A stretch of DNA of 64,000 nucleotides from Adiantum capillus-veneris (lineage: Eukaryota > Streptophyta > Polypodiopsida > Polypodiales > Pteridaceae). Below the pieces are notes generated by a model. That model was not told the origin of the DNA, ran no database searches, and was given only the letters and a program-made list of their open reading frames with translations. The position numbers and the translations under genes are program-made. The stretch lies in NCBI GenBank assembly GCA_014529385.2, contig CM043966.1:111567968-111631967 (forward strand). The letters run 5' to 3'. This document shows, one piece after another, positions 24,394 through 34,559 of this stretch (position 1 is its first letter; each line of letters opens with the position of its first letter).

Positions 24394-24419
24394 CCCCCCC
24401 CCCCCCCCCCCCCCCCCCC
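24394..24419. repeat. Poly-C tract (26 C)
   Basis: Uninterrupted run of 26 cytosines. Assembly length error is possible at such a homopolymer. Confidence 0.9.
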
Positions 24420-24770
24420 AGTTCTCCGAAGATTTGGTGCATGCCTGCAAATTAGAAAACATCAGCATGGCCACGTTTTTGAAGGATAGCTCCAAAGAGC
24501 AGATTGTCATAATAGGCTCTAGGGGACAACTTGCCGCGGTAGGCTCCAAGAAACTCCACTAGGCATCCAAGAGCACACACACTCACCACAATATTGTCAA
24601 GTTTTTGAAAAACCATTTTTTGGGAGGCTGTTTACGATGACATTGGGGGTGTGGTCACTGGTGCCATATTTTAGATGTCCAAATTTATATTCTAGAAAAT
24701 GCTATACTGAAAAATTCAACCTTCACACACCCACTTTGTTTCATGAGTAGCTGGCAGTTTCAAACACCGT

Positions 24771-24796
24771 GCCCCCCCCCCCCCCCCCCCCTCGAC

Positions 24797-24884
<88 letters not shown>
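24771..24884. repeat. Poly-C followed by (CT)n
   Basis: About 22 C with a break, then about 79 bp of pure CT from about 24806. Confidence 0.95.
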
Positions 24885-24887
<3 letters not shown>

Positions 24888-25255
24888 CGTGTGCTCAAGG
24901 TCTACTATGCTTAGAGCTTCTACTGTGCAAGCTTGGCTGCTTCAAGGGCGATTGCAGTAACCGCCCTCTTCTCTTCGAGGTATGTCTCTCCCATTGAACA
25001 TGTACACTCTCTACTGCTTGAGCACGCGCGCCCCACCTAGGATCATTTAGATACATTAAGCTGCATTTGGAGCTGCATGAGTGCCACACCTTGCTCATTT
25101 GCAACAAGAAGTGAGCAAAACCTAATGTTGCTGCTGCTGGCTACATGAGAGGACATAGACTCCCGAGGTAATTTGCTAGTCCACAAGATGCATGCAATCT
25201 TGGGGGAAATCCCATAGCACATCACCTTGAATGCCCTGCTTACAAGAGCAGGCCC
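24885..25255. other. No gene recognised
   Basis: Unique sequence that could contain an upstream exon of the gene relic starting near 25256; nothing identifiable. Confidence 0.35.
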
Positions 25256-26470
25256 ATGAAGTTCTTGTTTCTTTTTAGTAGGGATGATAAGCGAGGGCAC
25301 ACCACGTCTCATGAGTTCATTGGACGATGTGCAGGTATATCACTTGAGACTACATCATGGCACCTTCCTTCAAAGCATCTGATTCAAGCAAGCAGCAGTC
25401 TAGTTAGGAACATCGAACCACCTCTGCATACGAAGTTTTGTCGTCTTGCTGAGGAATTTCATATGGAGCGTGGATTGCCATTGGAGGGAGTTGATCCGCG
25501 TAGCTTGACAGGAAACAATGACATCTCTGAGGAGGACTAGGAAGCTGTCTTTATATGCCCAAAGCCTGTTCCGGGTAGCCAGAAGAAAGTGAAGGCATAC
25601 CATGCTCGGTCGGAGCTCTTACAAAAGCTTGTGTGGAGACACTGGGATGTCTACCAGGAGGGTCCCTTCATGTATGAAGTAGGGACTCAATTTGCAAAGG
25701 CCTTTGCATTGAAAAACTGCAGTGAATCTGGCAAACATCAAATTTCTTGGTCTATCTTTGTAGAGAGGGCAATGAGAGCCTCAGAAGAAAGACACAACTT
25801 GCAAAACAAGATCAAGAGGTGGGAAGAGCAGATGAGTGGTAGAGGGAGAGGTTCCAAAACCACTACTGCCTTTACTAGATCATCACTGAAAATAGAAGGT
25901 ACGTCTGTACCATTTTCAACCGTACCTACAGGAGGATGCCTGGTACAATTGGCAGAGGAGGATAGCATGGCACTTGCAAAAATGAAGAATATTGCAAAGG
26001 GAAGATTGCAAGACTATAAGTCAAGACTTGAGGGTGCAAAGAAGCAGGTAGCGGATCAAGTCAGAGAATTGCATAGGGATGAGGGTGCTCAAAGCTCAAA
26101 TACTTTGGCCATAAAGTTGCAAATGGAGATTGATCTCGTGCAAGACCCTGTAGCTCGACAATGCCTGATTGATTTGATTGGGTAGTTCTCGAGTACTACT
26201 AGAGAGAACGTTGCTGAATTAGAAGCCAATGTGGCTAAAGCAAAGGTGCGTACCCTCCTACATGTGGTTCACTTTGTTTTGGAGTATGTGGTTCACTTCC
26301 ATGTGGTTATGTGGTTAGAGTGTTATGGATTGTATGGTTATGTACTGTATGAGCATATTCTATTTTTGCTATGTGCTATATATGGTCACAACATAGCCAT
26401 CATCTTCATGGAGTGGGTGGTTATATGCTATGTGTGGTTATGTGCTATGTGCTTTATAGTTCAATCTAAG

Positions 26471-26922
26471 CATTAGGCAAAATTTGGACTCACAAAGGGG
26501 CCCTTTAAGGTGTTTGACTTTACCTCTCTCTACCAAAATGGACACATGGATAAACTTTTGCAAACAAACTCCAAAGTTGGCGGAGGTTTGACAGTTAGAA
26601 TGTCCTCTTCAAGCTCTATCCACTGATATATAGCACGCCATGAGATTCCTCATATTTTAGAAGATTCTTTTTTTGATTCACTTATGATGTGACAAATCTG
26701 TCGGAATCTAAGAGAATCAAAAAAAGAGTCTTCTAAAATATGAGGAATCTCATGGCATGCTATATATCAGTAGATAGAGCTTGAAGAGGACATTCTAACT
26801 ATCAAACCTCCGCCAACTTTGGAGTTTGTTTGCAAAAATTTATCCATGCGCCCGTCTTGGTAGAGAGAGGTAAAGTCAAACTCCTTAAAGGGCCCCTTTG
26901 TGAGTCCAAATTTTGCCTAATG
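26471..26922. repeat. 452-bp foldback (MITE-like), arms about 205 bp
   Basis: The left arm (about 26471-26681) begins CATTAGGCAAAATTTGGACT and the right arm (about 26712-26922) ends with its reverse complement. The arms match nearly perfectly throughout, around a loop of roughly 30 bases near 26697. A TA dinucleotide borders GGCAAAA...TTTTGCC on both sides, which would fit a TA target duplication. There is no coding capacity. It lies within the intron of the 25256-28030 relic. Confidence 0.92.
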
Positions 26923-26924
26923 TG

Positions 26925-27540
26925 CAGCATGTTCATAATAGTACCCTCATCTATTTGGAATGTGTGTGATTCTATGCTATGTTCTCTGTGTGGTTATGTG
27001 CTATGGGATACATAGCACAATGGACATGCGTAATATGTGCTATACAGCATACCTGTATGCTATATGCTCATAGTATAGCCCTGAAGTGTGTGTTAAATAT
27101 TGATATGTGCTACATAGCACAATCTTTTTATGTGCTATGTGCTAAATAGCACATTTTGTGTGTTATATGTTCACAATATAGCCCTGGAGTGTGTGGAATA
27201 GTGAATTGTGCTATATAGCACAATCTCTATTTTTGCTATGTGCTACATAGCACATCTCTAATTGTGATATGTGCTACATAGCACAATATTTGTGTTATAT
27301 GCTATGTGCTTTGTCTCATATACCCAACAAGCTTGTGCTATATAGCATATAGAGAAAATTTTTGGGCTATATCTGGTATTTTAAAAAGTCTCTCTGCTAT
27401 GATCTACAATGCATACTCTATGTAGCACTTAGAGCACATTATACTTAGACTGTGCTATGGGCTATATAGCACAATGCATATCATATACCACATCGAGCTT
27501 GTGTTTATAGCATATAGAGTAAGTGCTTGTCCTATATGTG
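26925..27540. repeat. Palindromic TGCTATATAGCACA minisatellite in an intron
   Basis: Irregularly spaced copies of TGCTATRTAGCACA and halves of it, with TGTGCTATATGC-type variants. The core TGCTATATAGCA is its own reverse complement. The first about 100 bp (26925-27030) is also found at about 32318-32420. The same motif fills the intron at 57592-58623. Confidence 0.8.
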
Positions 27541-28297
27541 GTATTGCAAATAAGAGATAAGGTTCAAGCTCATATTCTTTTTAGAAATCTTCTTTTGTTG
27601 GGTTATTGAGACTTAAATTAGATGTGTTGTCTTCTTTGTTTCACATGCACTACTTGCAAAAGTAGAGACCAACATAGCACAGGAATCAGAGCACTTTAAA
27701 TTTTGTGTTACCATGGAGAGGACTTCACATAACGTGGGAGCCAATTTGATGAAGCCTTTTCCTCCTGTGGATTTTAAGCAGAGCATTAGCGAGGTGGCAC
27801 TTAATGGGTTCTACCATTGTGTAGGAGGTGGCACTTAATGGGTTCTACCATTGTGTCGGATGTGGAGAAGCTTGGATGTATTCTCCCTCCCTTGCACCCA
27901 TGTGTACCATATGCTATGCTTTGCGCATGTATGTAGGGACTATGGCTATTTTGTTGCACTAGATTGCAACATGTCTGTTCCCCCTGGAGCTAAGCATATG
28001 ATTGGTCTGAAGGTGAAGAGTGAGATGAAATAATCAAGTGCAGGTAGTCAATGTGTCAATTATTTACTACTACTATTGCAGGCCCACTTTCCATTGGTAG
28101 TTTAAACTCTTGCATTTAATGAAATCATTTGAAGGTACAAACATCACCGCAGAGACCTGTATACAAGAATCATTGAGGACAAAAACAGAGAGAGTCTCTA
28201 CGCAGGCCGCTGGTAGGTACCAACATCAGTATTTATGTTTGTATTTTGGGATACTCCAAGTGAGACTTTGTAAATAGCTTGCTTTGTAGAACAATCA

Positions 28298-31200
28298 TTG
28301 CATGCTTGCTCCAACAAGACGATGCATTCCACAAGGAAGAATGGCTTGATTACCCCAGGCCTTGAAGCGGAGTCTACCCGAGGGATGCAACCATCCCTTG
28401 AAGCGGAGTCTGCCATAGGGGATGCAATACGTGAAGTAGTTGAAGACATCTTGATGGAAAAGTCTTCTGCAGTCAAATCACCTAGGCAACAACTAACTCG
28501 AAGAAGGATGTTGCGTTCTCCGTTGAGTGCCAAAGCATCACCAAGTGTGGACACTAGAGATGAAGCATCAGATGAGGCAGTTGCAGATGCGGTGAAAGAA
28601 ACACCCCCTCCAATGGGGAAGAAGCCAACACCAAAGCGCAAGAAATCGACTCCCAAGAACTTAGGTGGAAGTCCCACAATGGATATACCTCTCGATTCAT
28701 TTAGGAAGAGAAAGAAACCAAATGCAAAGCAATGAATGTGTTTTTGTTGTAGCTTCATGCAAGTAGAAGATGTCTTTAGAAGGCATGTGCAATCCATTGC
28801 ACCCCTATTGTATCCATGCTCATTGATGAATCAAGTGTTGGAATTTGTTAGTGGCATGTCTCTTAATTCTTTGCATCGAGTAGTTGCAAACTATTTGATT
28901 TATTTTCTATACATGTTTAGTAATATGTTTCTACTTTCTCTTGTCGTAGATAATCAAGAAGCTGAAAAAAGAGGAACTTGCATAAGACGCACTCGCTCTT
29001 CAGGGTTTCTAGATGAGGGGTCTATAGGTTCACTGGCTCAGTCTTATCCAGTGAAAAATCCAAGAAGGGGTGCTACAGCTTCCAGGGGGGTTATAGGAAA
29101 AAATAAAGTGTCTTTTGATACAGTTGAGGGGTCTGTAGGTTCACTGGCCCAGTCTTATCTTGTGAAGAATCCAAGAGGGGGTGCTACAGCTTCCAGGGAG
29201 GCTACAGAAAAAAAAAAGAGTCTTTTGATACAGTTGATCCCTGCACACCTACTAGTACTGCTGAATTTGTTCCAAATGTGCCTAATGCAGTTGCTGTGCA
29301 GGTTGTGCATGATGATGTGCATACAAATGTTGACCGTGCTAAACTTGAAAAGGGTACATTACCCACCCCCACCACAGTTGAATTTGGCACAGATGCCATT
29401 GATGATGCTATGGTAGCTGATGCCTGCACAGATGCCATTGCTGATGCTACGCTAGTTGAGGCCTGCACAAATGACATTGTGGATGCTATGGAAGTTGATG
29501 CTTTCACAGATTCTGCTGCTGATGGCAATGCTAATGATGGTGGAACAGAAAGCATTGTTCATGCTGTCATAGATGCCCTTCTTGATGTAGTTGTGGCTAT
29601 GGGTACAGATGCCACTGTTGAATCTGGCAAAAATTCCATTGATGATGCTACCACAGTTGATGCCTTCACAGATGCCATTGCGGATGCTATGATAGTTGAT
29701 GCCTGCACAAATGAAATTGTGGATGCTATGGAAGTCGATGCTAGCACAGATGCTGCTGCTGATGGCAATGTTAGTGATGGTGGAAGAGAAAGTATTGTTC
29801 ATGCTGTCATAGATGCCCTTCTTGATATAGTTGTGCCTATGGGTACAGATGGCACTGTTGAATCTGGCACAGATGCCATTGATGATGCTACCACAGTTGA
29901 TGCCTGCACAGATGCCATTGCTGATGCTACAGTAGTTGATGCCTGCACAAATGACATTGTGGATGCTATGGAAGTTGATGCTAGCACATGTGCTGCTGCT
30001 GATGACAATGTTAATGATGGTGGAACAGAAAGTATTGTTCATGCTATCATGGATGCCCTTCTTGATGCAGTTGTGCCTATGGGTACAAATGCCACTGTTG
30101 AGGATACCAGAGGCATGGGTGAGGAGGTCCTCATTAAGAGAGAAGTTGGAACACGTGAGGCAGTGGGTGCAAGTGACGTCATAGCCCAAGCCGAGGTGGT
30201 ATGTCCAAGTGATGTAGCTGATGGCATTGTTGATGCAAAGGAGGAAAAGGGTACATGAACCGATGTTGAAGATATGGGAGGCTTGGGTGAGGAGGACCTC
30301 ACTAAGAGAGTACCTGGAATAGGCTCAACAGTGGGTAACGATGATGTCACGGCTTCTGCCGACACAGCTGAGGCATACGACAGAGCAATTCAATCGAGAG
30401 AGGCAATGGGAGAAGTTCTCATGGCTGCTACAAACATGAAAGAGGCAAATACACATAATACAAGTGAGGCATGTATAGAGCAAAACAATGAGGCAGGGAA
30501 AGACACAGAGGTGCCCACTGACAGAACAGCTCAATCGGGAGAGGCAATGGGAGAACATTTCATGGCTACTGTGGACACGAAAGAGGCATTTGCACATGAT
30601 ACAACTGAGTCTTGTACAGATCCCACTGTTGGGAATACCAAAGGTAAAAGTCCAGAGGTCCCTATGGGTCGAGCGGCTGCTACAGATACAAATGAGGGAG
30701 GTACAAAGAATGCTAATAAAGAGTCCAAAAATGGACATGAATATGAGAGGCAAGAGAGCCTATGTCTTGTGGTAATGCCAGTACAGATTGTTGCACTGCC
30801 TCCTGCGTCTTTTGAGGACAAGAAGAGAAGGGACAATTTATGCATCATACTGGATGTGAATGGGCTTCTCATAAGGAGGTATAAGGTCTCCTTCTACAAA
30901 GGAATAGAGAGAAGCAGTATTCCTGGCTGGGCAAGATCAAGGTATCAGGTAGTCACTGGGCCAAATGCTACAGGAAGATGCAATTTGAATATGTGGTCAA
31001 GCCCAATGCATCAATCTTTTTGCACGCACTGCTGCAAAGAGCACAAGTTGCACTATGAAGCTGCATGACCTAGGACAATCTAGCACTTGCTTTAAGTGCA
31101 TGCTTTCCTAGGCTAAACAAACAGCATTTCCTCGATATTATCGGTCAAGAGGGGTCTAGAGAGGAGAGCTTCAATCTAAATGAAGTTCCTAGGATCCCTC

Positions 31201-31550
31201 CATGCAGAGATAACACAAATCCCATATTTTTCAAGTGTTTGAAAGAATTTTGGAAGCACCATCCTAAGTTCAACTCTGATAATACACTGGTGGTGGATGA
31301 CACACTCTACAAGTGTCTGCTCAACCCTCCCGGGACTTGGGTCTATCCTGCTTCATTTGAACCAGCAGATATTTGTCAGTCCACAATTTACCTAGTTAGC
31401 ACATTGTTCCCTTGGTTAGTCAAGTGGATAGTCTCACCCAGCCCTAATGCTTATGCAAAGATGAACCAGTTTGAAAATCCTTCGGACATAGTGTCTGCTC
31501 ATGTCATCAGCCACTATAGAAGTCAACGAGAAGTATGTAGGGAAGGTTGA
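28298..31550 (+). pseudogene. FCP1/NLI-interacting-factor-like (HAD phosphatase) gene relic with repetitive N-terminal region
   Basis: The C-terminal part reads DNLCIILDVNGLLIRRYKV (30830-30890), matching the LDxNGLL phosphatase motif I of plant FCP1/SCP-like proteins. It is followed by NMWSS (about 30990) and, in another frame, FFKCLKEFWKHHPKFNSDNT, LVVDDTLYKCLLNPPGTWVY (31230-31345), the DD motif and its usual downstream sequence. Such proteins dephosphorylate Ser/Thr, classically on RNA polymerase II. Upstream are a Lys/Arg-rich segment (28620-28730), two copies of a GSLAQSY...GATAS unit (29025-29200), and the acidic 80-residue repeat at 29373-30092. Breaks: an A-run shift near 29210, TGA at 30256-30258, TGA at 31066-31068 and a frame change before 31230. 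Acceptor-like sites near 28950 suggest introns. Family call good; function lost. Confidence 0.65.
29373..30092 (+). repeat. 240-bp tandem repeat x 3, coding for 80-residue units
   Basis: Units start at about 29373, 29613 and 29853, exactly 240 bp apart and in frame. Inside each unit lie about five variants of a 13-residue motif such as TDAIDDATTVDAC, TDAIADATVVDAC and TNDIVDAMEVDAS, so a 39-bp minisatellite is nested in the 240-bp one. Very acidic and Ala/Asp-rich, probably disordered or helical. Confidence 0.95.
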
Positions 31551-31689
31551 TTGTGGTTATGGAATCATGTATACAGCATTTTGCGCACTGAATGTACTTG
31601 CGATTACTATACAAAAAATTGAGCTGTTCAAAGTTCTCTAAACTTAATGATTGAATGATGTAATTTTATTTTGGTGATATGATGTAATT

Positions 31690-32330
31690 TTATTTTGCTG
31701 ATATGATGTTGTCATACTTTGATAGAGTCCTACTACATGGCACACATAATAGCATAGGCAAGACCATTAGGCTATTATTACACATAGTTATGCTATATAG
31801 CACTCATACTGCAAGAAATACTATGACATAATAGCATAGATAGGGAGATTGGCCTCTTATTACACACACTTACTCTATATGGCACACATAGTGCTCTCAA
31901 TATGTAATATATCTCTTTCACATACCACACATCATATCATAGACAGGACATGATGCTATGTGATACACACACTTTTACTGTACAGCACATATGTTGCTAT
32001 CTTACTACAATAGAGTCCTTTTATAGCATAGACAGGGACATTGGGATATTATTACACATACTTGTACAATATAGCACACATAATAGCCTAGGTAGAGACA
32101 ATGGACTATCTTGACACATTACTTGGCTACATATCACATATAGTAGCATGCACACAACTCCATAACACCCAATGGGTAGCTATTCATAAGAGTGAGATGA
32201 CTGTAAGAATGAGACATGTTTACCTGAGATTCATCAAGAAAGTGAATGGGATGCTCTTGATAATGTTTTCTTCCCAATCGTTTTTGACAAATATCTTGGC
32301 TAACTTTTTTCAAGGTGCAACATGTTCACA
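31690..32330 (-). repeat. Duplicated fragment of the 56-59 kb transposase-like gene (intron plus exon 1 edge)
   Basis: About 640 bp, co-linear and highly similar to about 58060-58700, in direct orientation. It carries the same palindromic minisatellite, the same splice-donor region (GTTTACCTGAGATTCATCAA on the plus strand) and part of exon 1 in antisense. It ends just before the E3 5' LTR. Confidence 0.85.
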
Positions 32331-32454
32331 ATAGTAACCTCATTATCTAAAATGTGTGTGATTCTATTCTATGTGCTTTGTGTGGTTGTGTGCTATGTGA
32401 TACATAGCACAATGGACATGTGTAAGGAGGTATTGAATGGTGAAGGCTATATAG
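32318..32454. repeat. Segment shared with the 26.9-kb intron
   Basis: AACATGTTCACAATAGTA through AGCACAATGGACATGTGTAA closely matches 26925-27030. It ends in ATAG, the 4-bp sequence that also follows the E3 3' LTR. Confidence 0.65.
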
Positions 32455-34236
32455 TGATAGACGTTTTTCGGCTCTCCATAACCAAATTCACCCAAATGCT
32501 ATGGCTATCCCTACCATTTCACTGTACATAGGCGTGTGTGAGTTAGGGGGCTTTTCCCATATCTTCTTAAAAACCCTCAGCTAGCTAGTCTGGGCTAGTT
32601 GAGCCAAAAAAATAAAAAAAATAAAAAAAAAAGTATATTATGGCCTCTTTGTGTGTAAATATTTCATTGTATATATGGCCTAAATATAGGGATTTTTTAT
32701 AATTATTTTGGTATTTTATTTAAATATTTCTACTTAGGTGTGTGTTTTATTAAACCTATGTACACCTTCTTTCACCCTCTTACACCATAATTATATTTTT
32801 TGCCAATATGTACATACTCTAACCTCATATTTTTCCTTTATACAAATCACTCCCACATTTTCACCCTCACCTTCGTGAAAACAAAAAATTGATTTGAGCT
32901 AAAGTCCATGAATAGTCCATACACTAGTCCCACCATGTATATATTTCTTTATTCACCAATAATCCTCCTCCATGCATGGGTCAAGGGCAACTTGGATGCT
33001 TTGTATTATAATATGACAAAGGAGGGGCTCACTCTTGGATGCATTGTATAAATTCAACAAAGGAGGGGGCCACTAAAAGACTTTTGCAGGCATAAAAAAC
33101 AGGCTTTTTGGTGAGAATTTTGGCACCTATCTCCACTCCGAATTTGGAGCGGTGGTTAAAAGAAAAAATGTATCCCACGCTCTGAACTATCACCTCAAAT
33201 TTTTCCATGATTTTTGGAGCTACGAGTGCTGAGATATGATTTTTTGAGTGCACCCCAGTCTGCCCACTTTTCTCACAAGTAGCTTTTAGTCTCCTCTCAC
33301 CCTTCCACACACCTACTCACTCTTACACATCCCTCCCTCTCCTTCCCTCACTCAAACGTGCAATTTCCATGGCTTCTCCCACCCTCTTCACCATTACCCT
33401 TCTCTCTCATCCCTATAGTTCTTTTATGAACCTCTACATACATACACCCTCTCCATGTCTCTCTCTATTGCTTCTATGTTACAATTTCATTTACCTCTCC
33501 TAAAAATATCTAAAATTCAGCATCTGAACCATGATAACTTTTGCAAATTGAGGATTTTTCATTAACAAATCCTCTTTTCATCGTGGTGCTCAACCGTGGC
33601 GGCGGCGTAAAGAAGCGAAGAAGAAGAAGAAGACCAGCGGTCGTTTTTTCCACAATCTACACAAGGGTGAGTTTAAGCTTCTTCAAAGCTTCACGATCTC
33701 AATGATTCTCTTTTAATTCACCCCTCTTCCTTCATCAAATAAACTCGTCCTACCCATTGTAAATGTGTCACAAACAATTCTAGTGATTATTACCACTAAC
33801 AACTAACTTCTGTTGTAAAAATACACCCACACTATCAACATATGGAGTAGGCAACCGCACAAGTAAAACAAATTCACACACTCCCATGGAAGTTTCTCTC
33901 CTTTCACCACATCAATAATTCTCTTACTTGAGCCCACCTCCATGTGACTCAAGAGAAAAGAGAGCCCCCATTCTCATTTGAAATTCATAAAAATTCATAA
34001 TCCTTGATCTTTCCTAATAAAATTGATTAGGCTTAATCCTAATCAAGGCTTCTAAAACCTATAAATAGAACCCATTCCTCCTTGTAAAAGACATCACTAT
34101 ACCATTGCACACTAGATTGAGAGTACCACACGCCAGTTCTATCTTGGTTGTAAAGAGAGAGTAAGCTTTCTATACACCATCACCTTGGTGCATAGAAAAG
34201 CTTGAGCTAGTTTGAGTGAGTTCGAGTAAAAGATAT
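32455..34236 (+). repeat. E3 5' LTR, first part
   Basis: Begins TGATAGACGTTTTTCGGCTC and matches 53067 to about 55035 in the 3' LTR. It lacks an approximately 167-bp segment present at 53538-53704. It breaks off at AGATAT, where E2 is inserted; the LTR resumes at 46495 with ATATTC. Confidence 0.93.
34060..34068 (+). promoter_or_regulatory. TATA box in E3 5' LTR
   Basis: TATAAATAG, conserved in the 3' LTR copy at 54872-54880. About 100 bp upstream of the point where E2 now interrupts this LTR, so transcripts from here would run into E2 antisense. Confidence 0.6.
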
Positions 34237-34495
34237 TGAGGCAGTCCGGGGCGGGCAACAAGAAGAGCAACCTCTAGACACCCTTCAAGGCTCCCGTGCT
34301 GCTCAATGGGGCTGGGGCACAACACAACACAAACCAAAACAACAAACCCACAACCAAATCCCAACTACACAAGGGGCACCACCTAGTTTAAGAGCGAACT
34401 AGGACGCAAAAGAGGAGAATCGTTAGAGCAACCCACAAACAAGCAAGGAATTTACACTAACCCTAACACCAATGGAACACTCTCACACACTAAAA

Positions 34496-34559
<64 letters not shown>

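Larger units (their letters stand above)
25256..28030 (+). pseudogene. Unrecognised gene relic with a large intron and a CxxC...CxxC segment
   Basis: One frame runs from about 25256 to 26245 with in-frame TAG at 25538-25540 and 26183-26185. It encodes a charged, partly helical protein (AEEFHMERGLPLEGVDPRSL, EERHNLQNKIKRWEEQMSGR, then a Lys/Glu-rich coil near 25970-26110). A GT-AG intron of 1422 bp (26246-27667) fits in phase 0. The next exon reads TNIAQESEHFKFCVTMERTS, then FYHCVGCGEAW and, after a spacer, MCTICYALRMYVG, a possible four-Cys zinc site. A 34-bp tandem duplication (27791-27858) shifts the frame just before the first CxxC. I do not recognise the family. It lies directly upstream of the FCP1-like relic on the same strand and could be the 5' part of the same gene. 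The intron holds a 452-bp foldback and a palindromic minisatellite. Confidence 0.45.

Noticed and set aside
26925-27540. CRISPR-like array
   Set aside because: Repeat units are irregular in spacing and sequence, palindromic and intronic; the context is plant nuclear.
34170-34364. Frames inside the LTRs (also 35719-35989, 36056-36265, 43813-44075, 45367-45820, 46781-47203)
   Set aside because: They recur only because the LTRs are repeated, lie on both strands, and have no family signature. They are best explained as LTR DNA.
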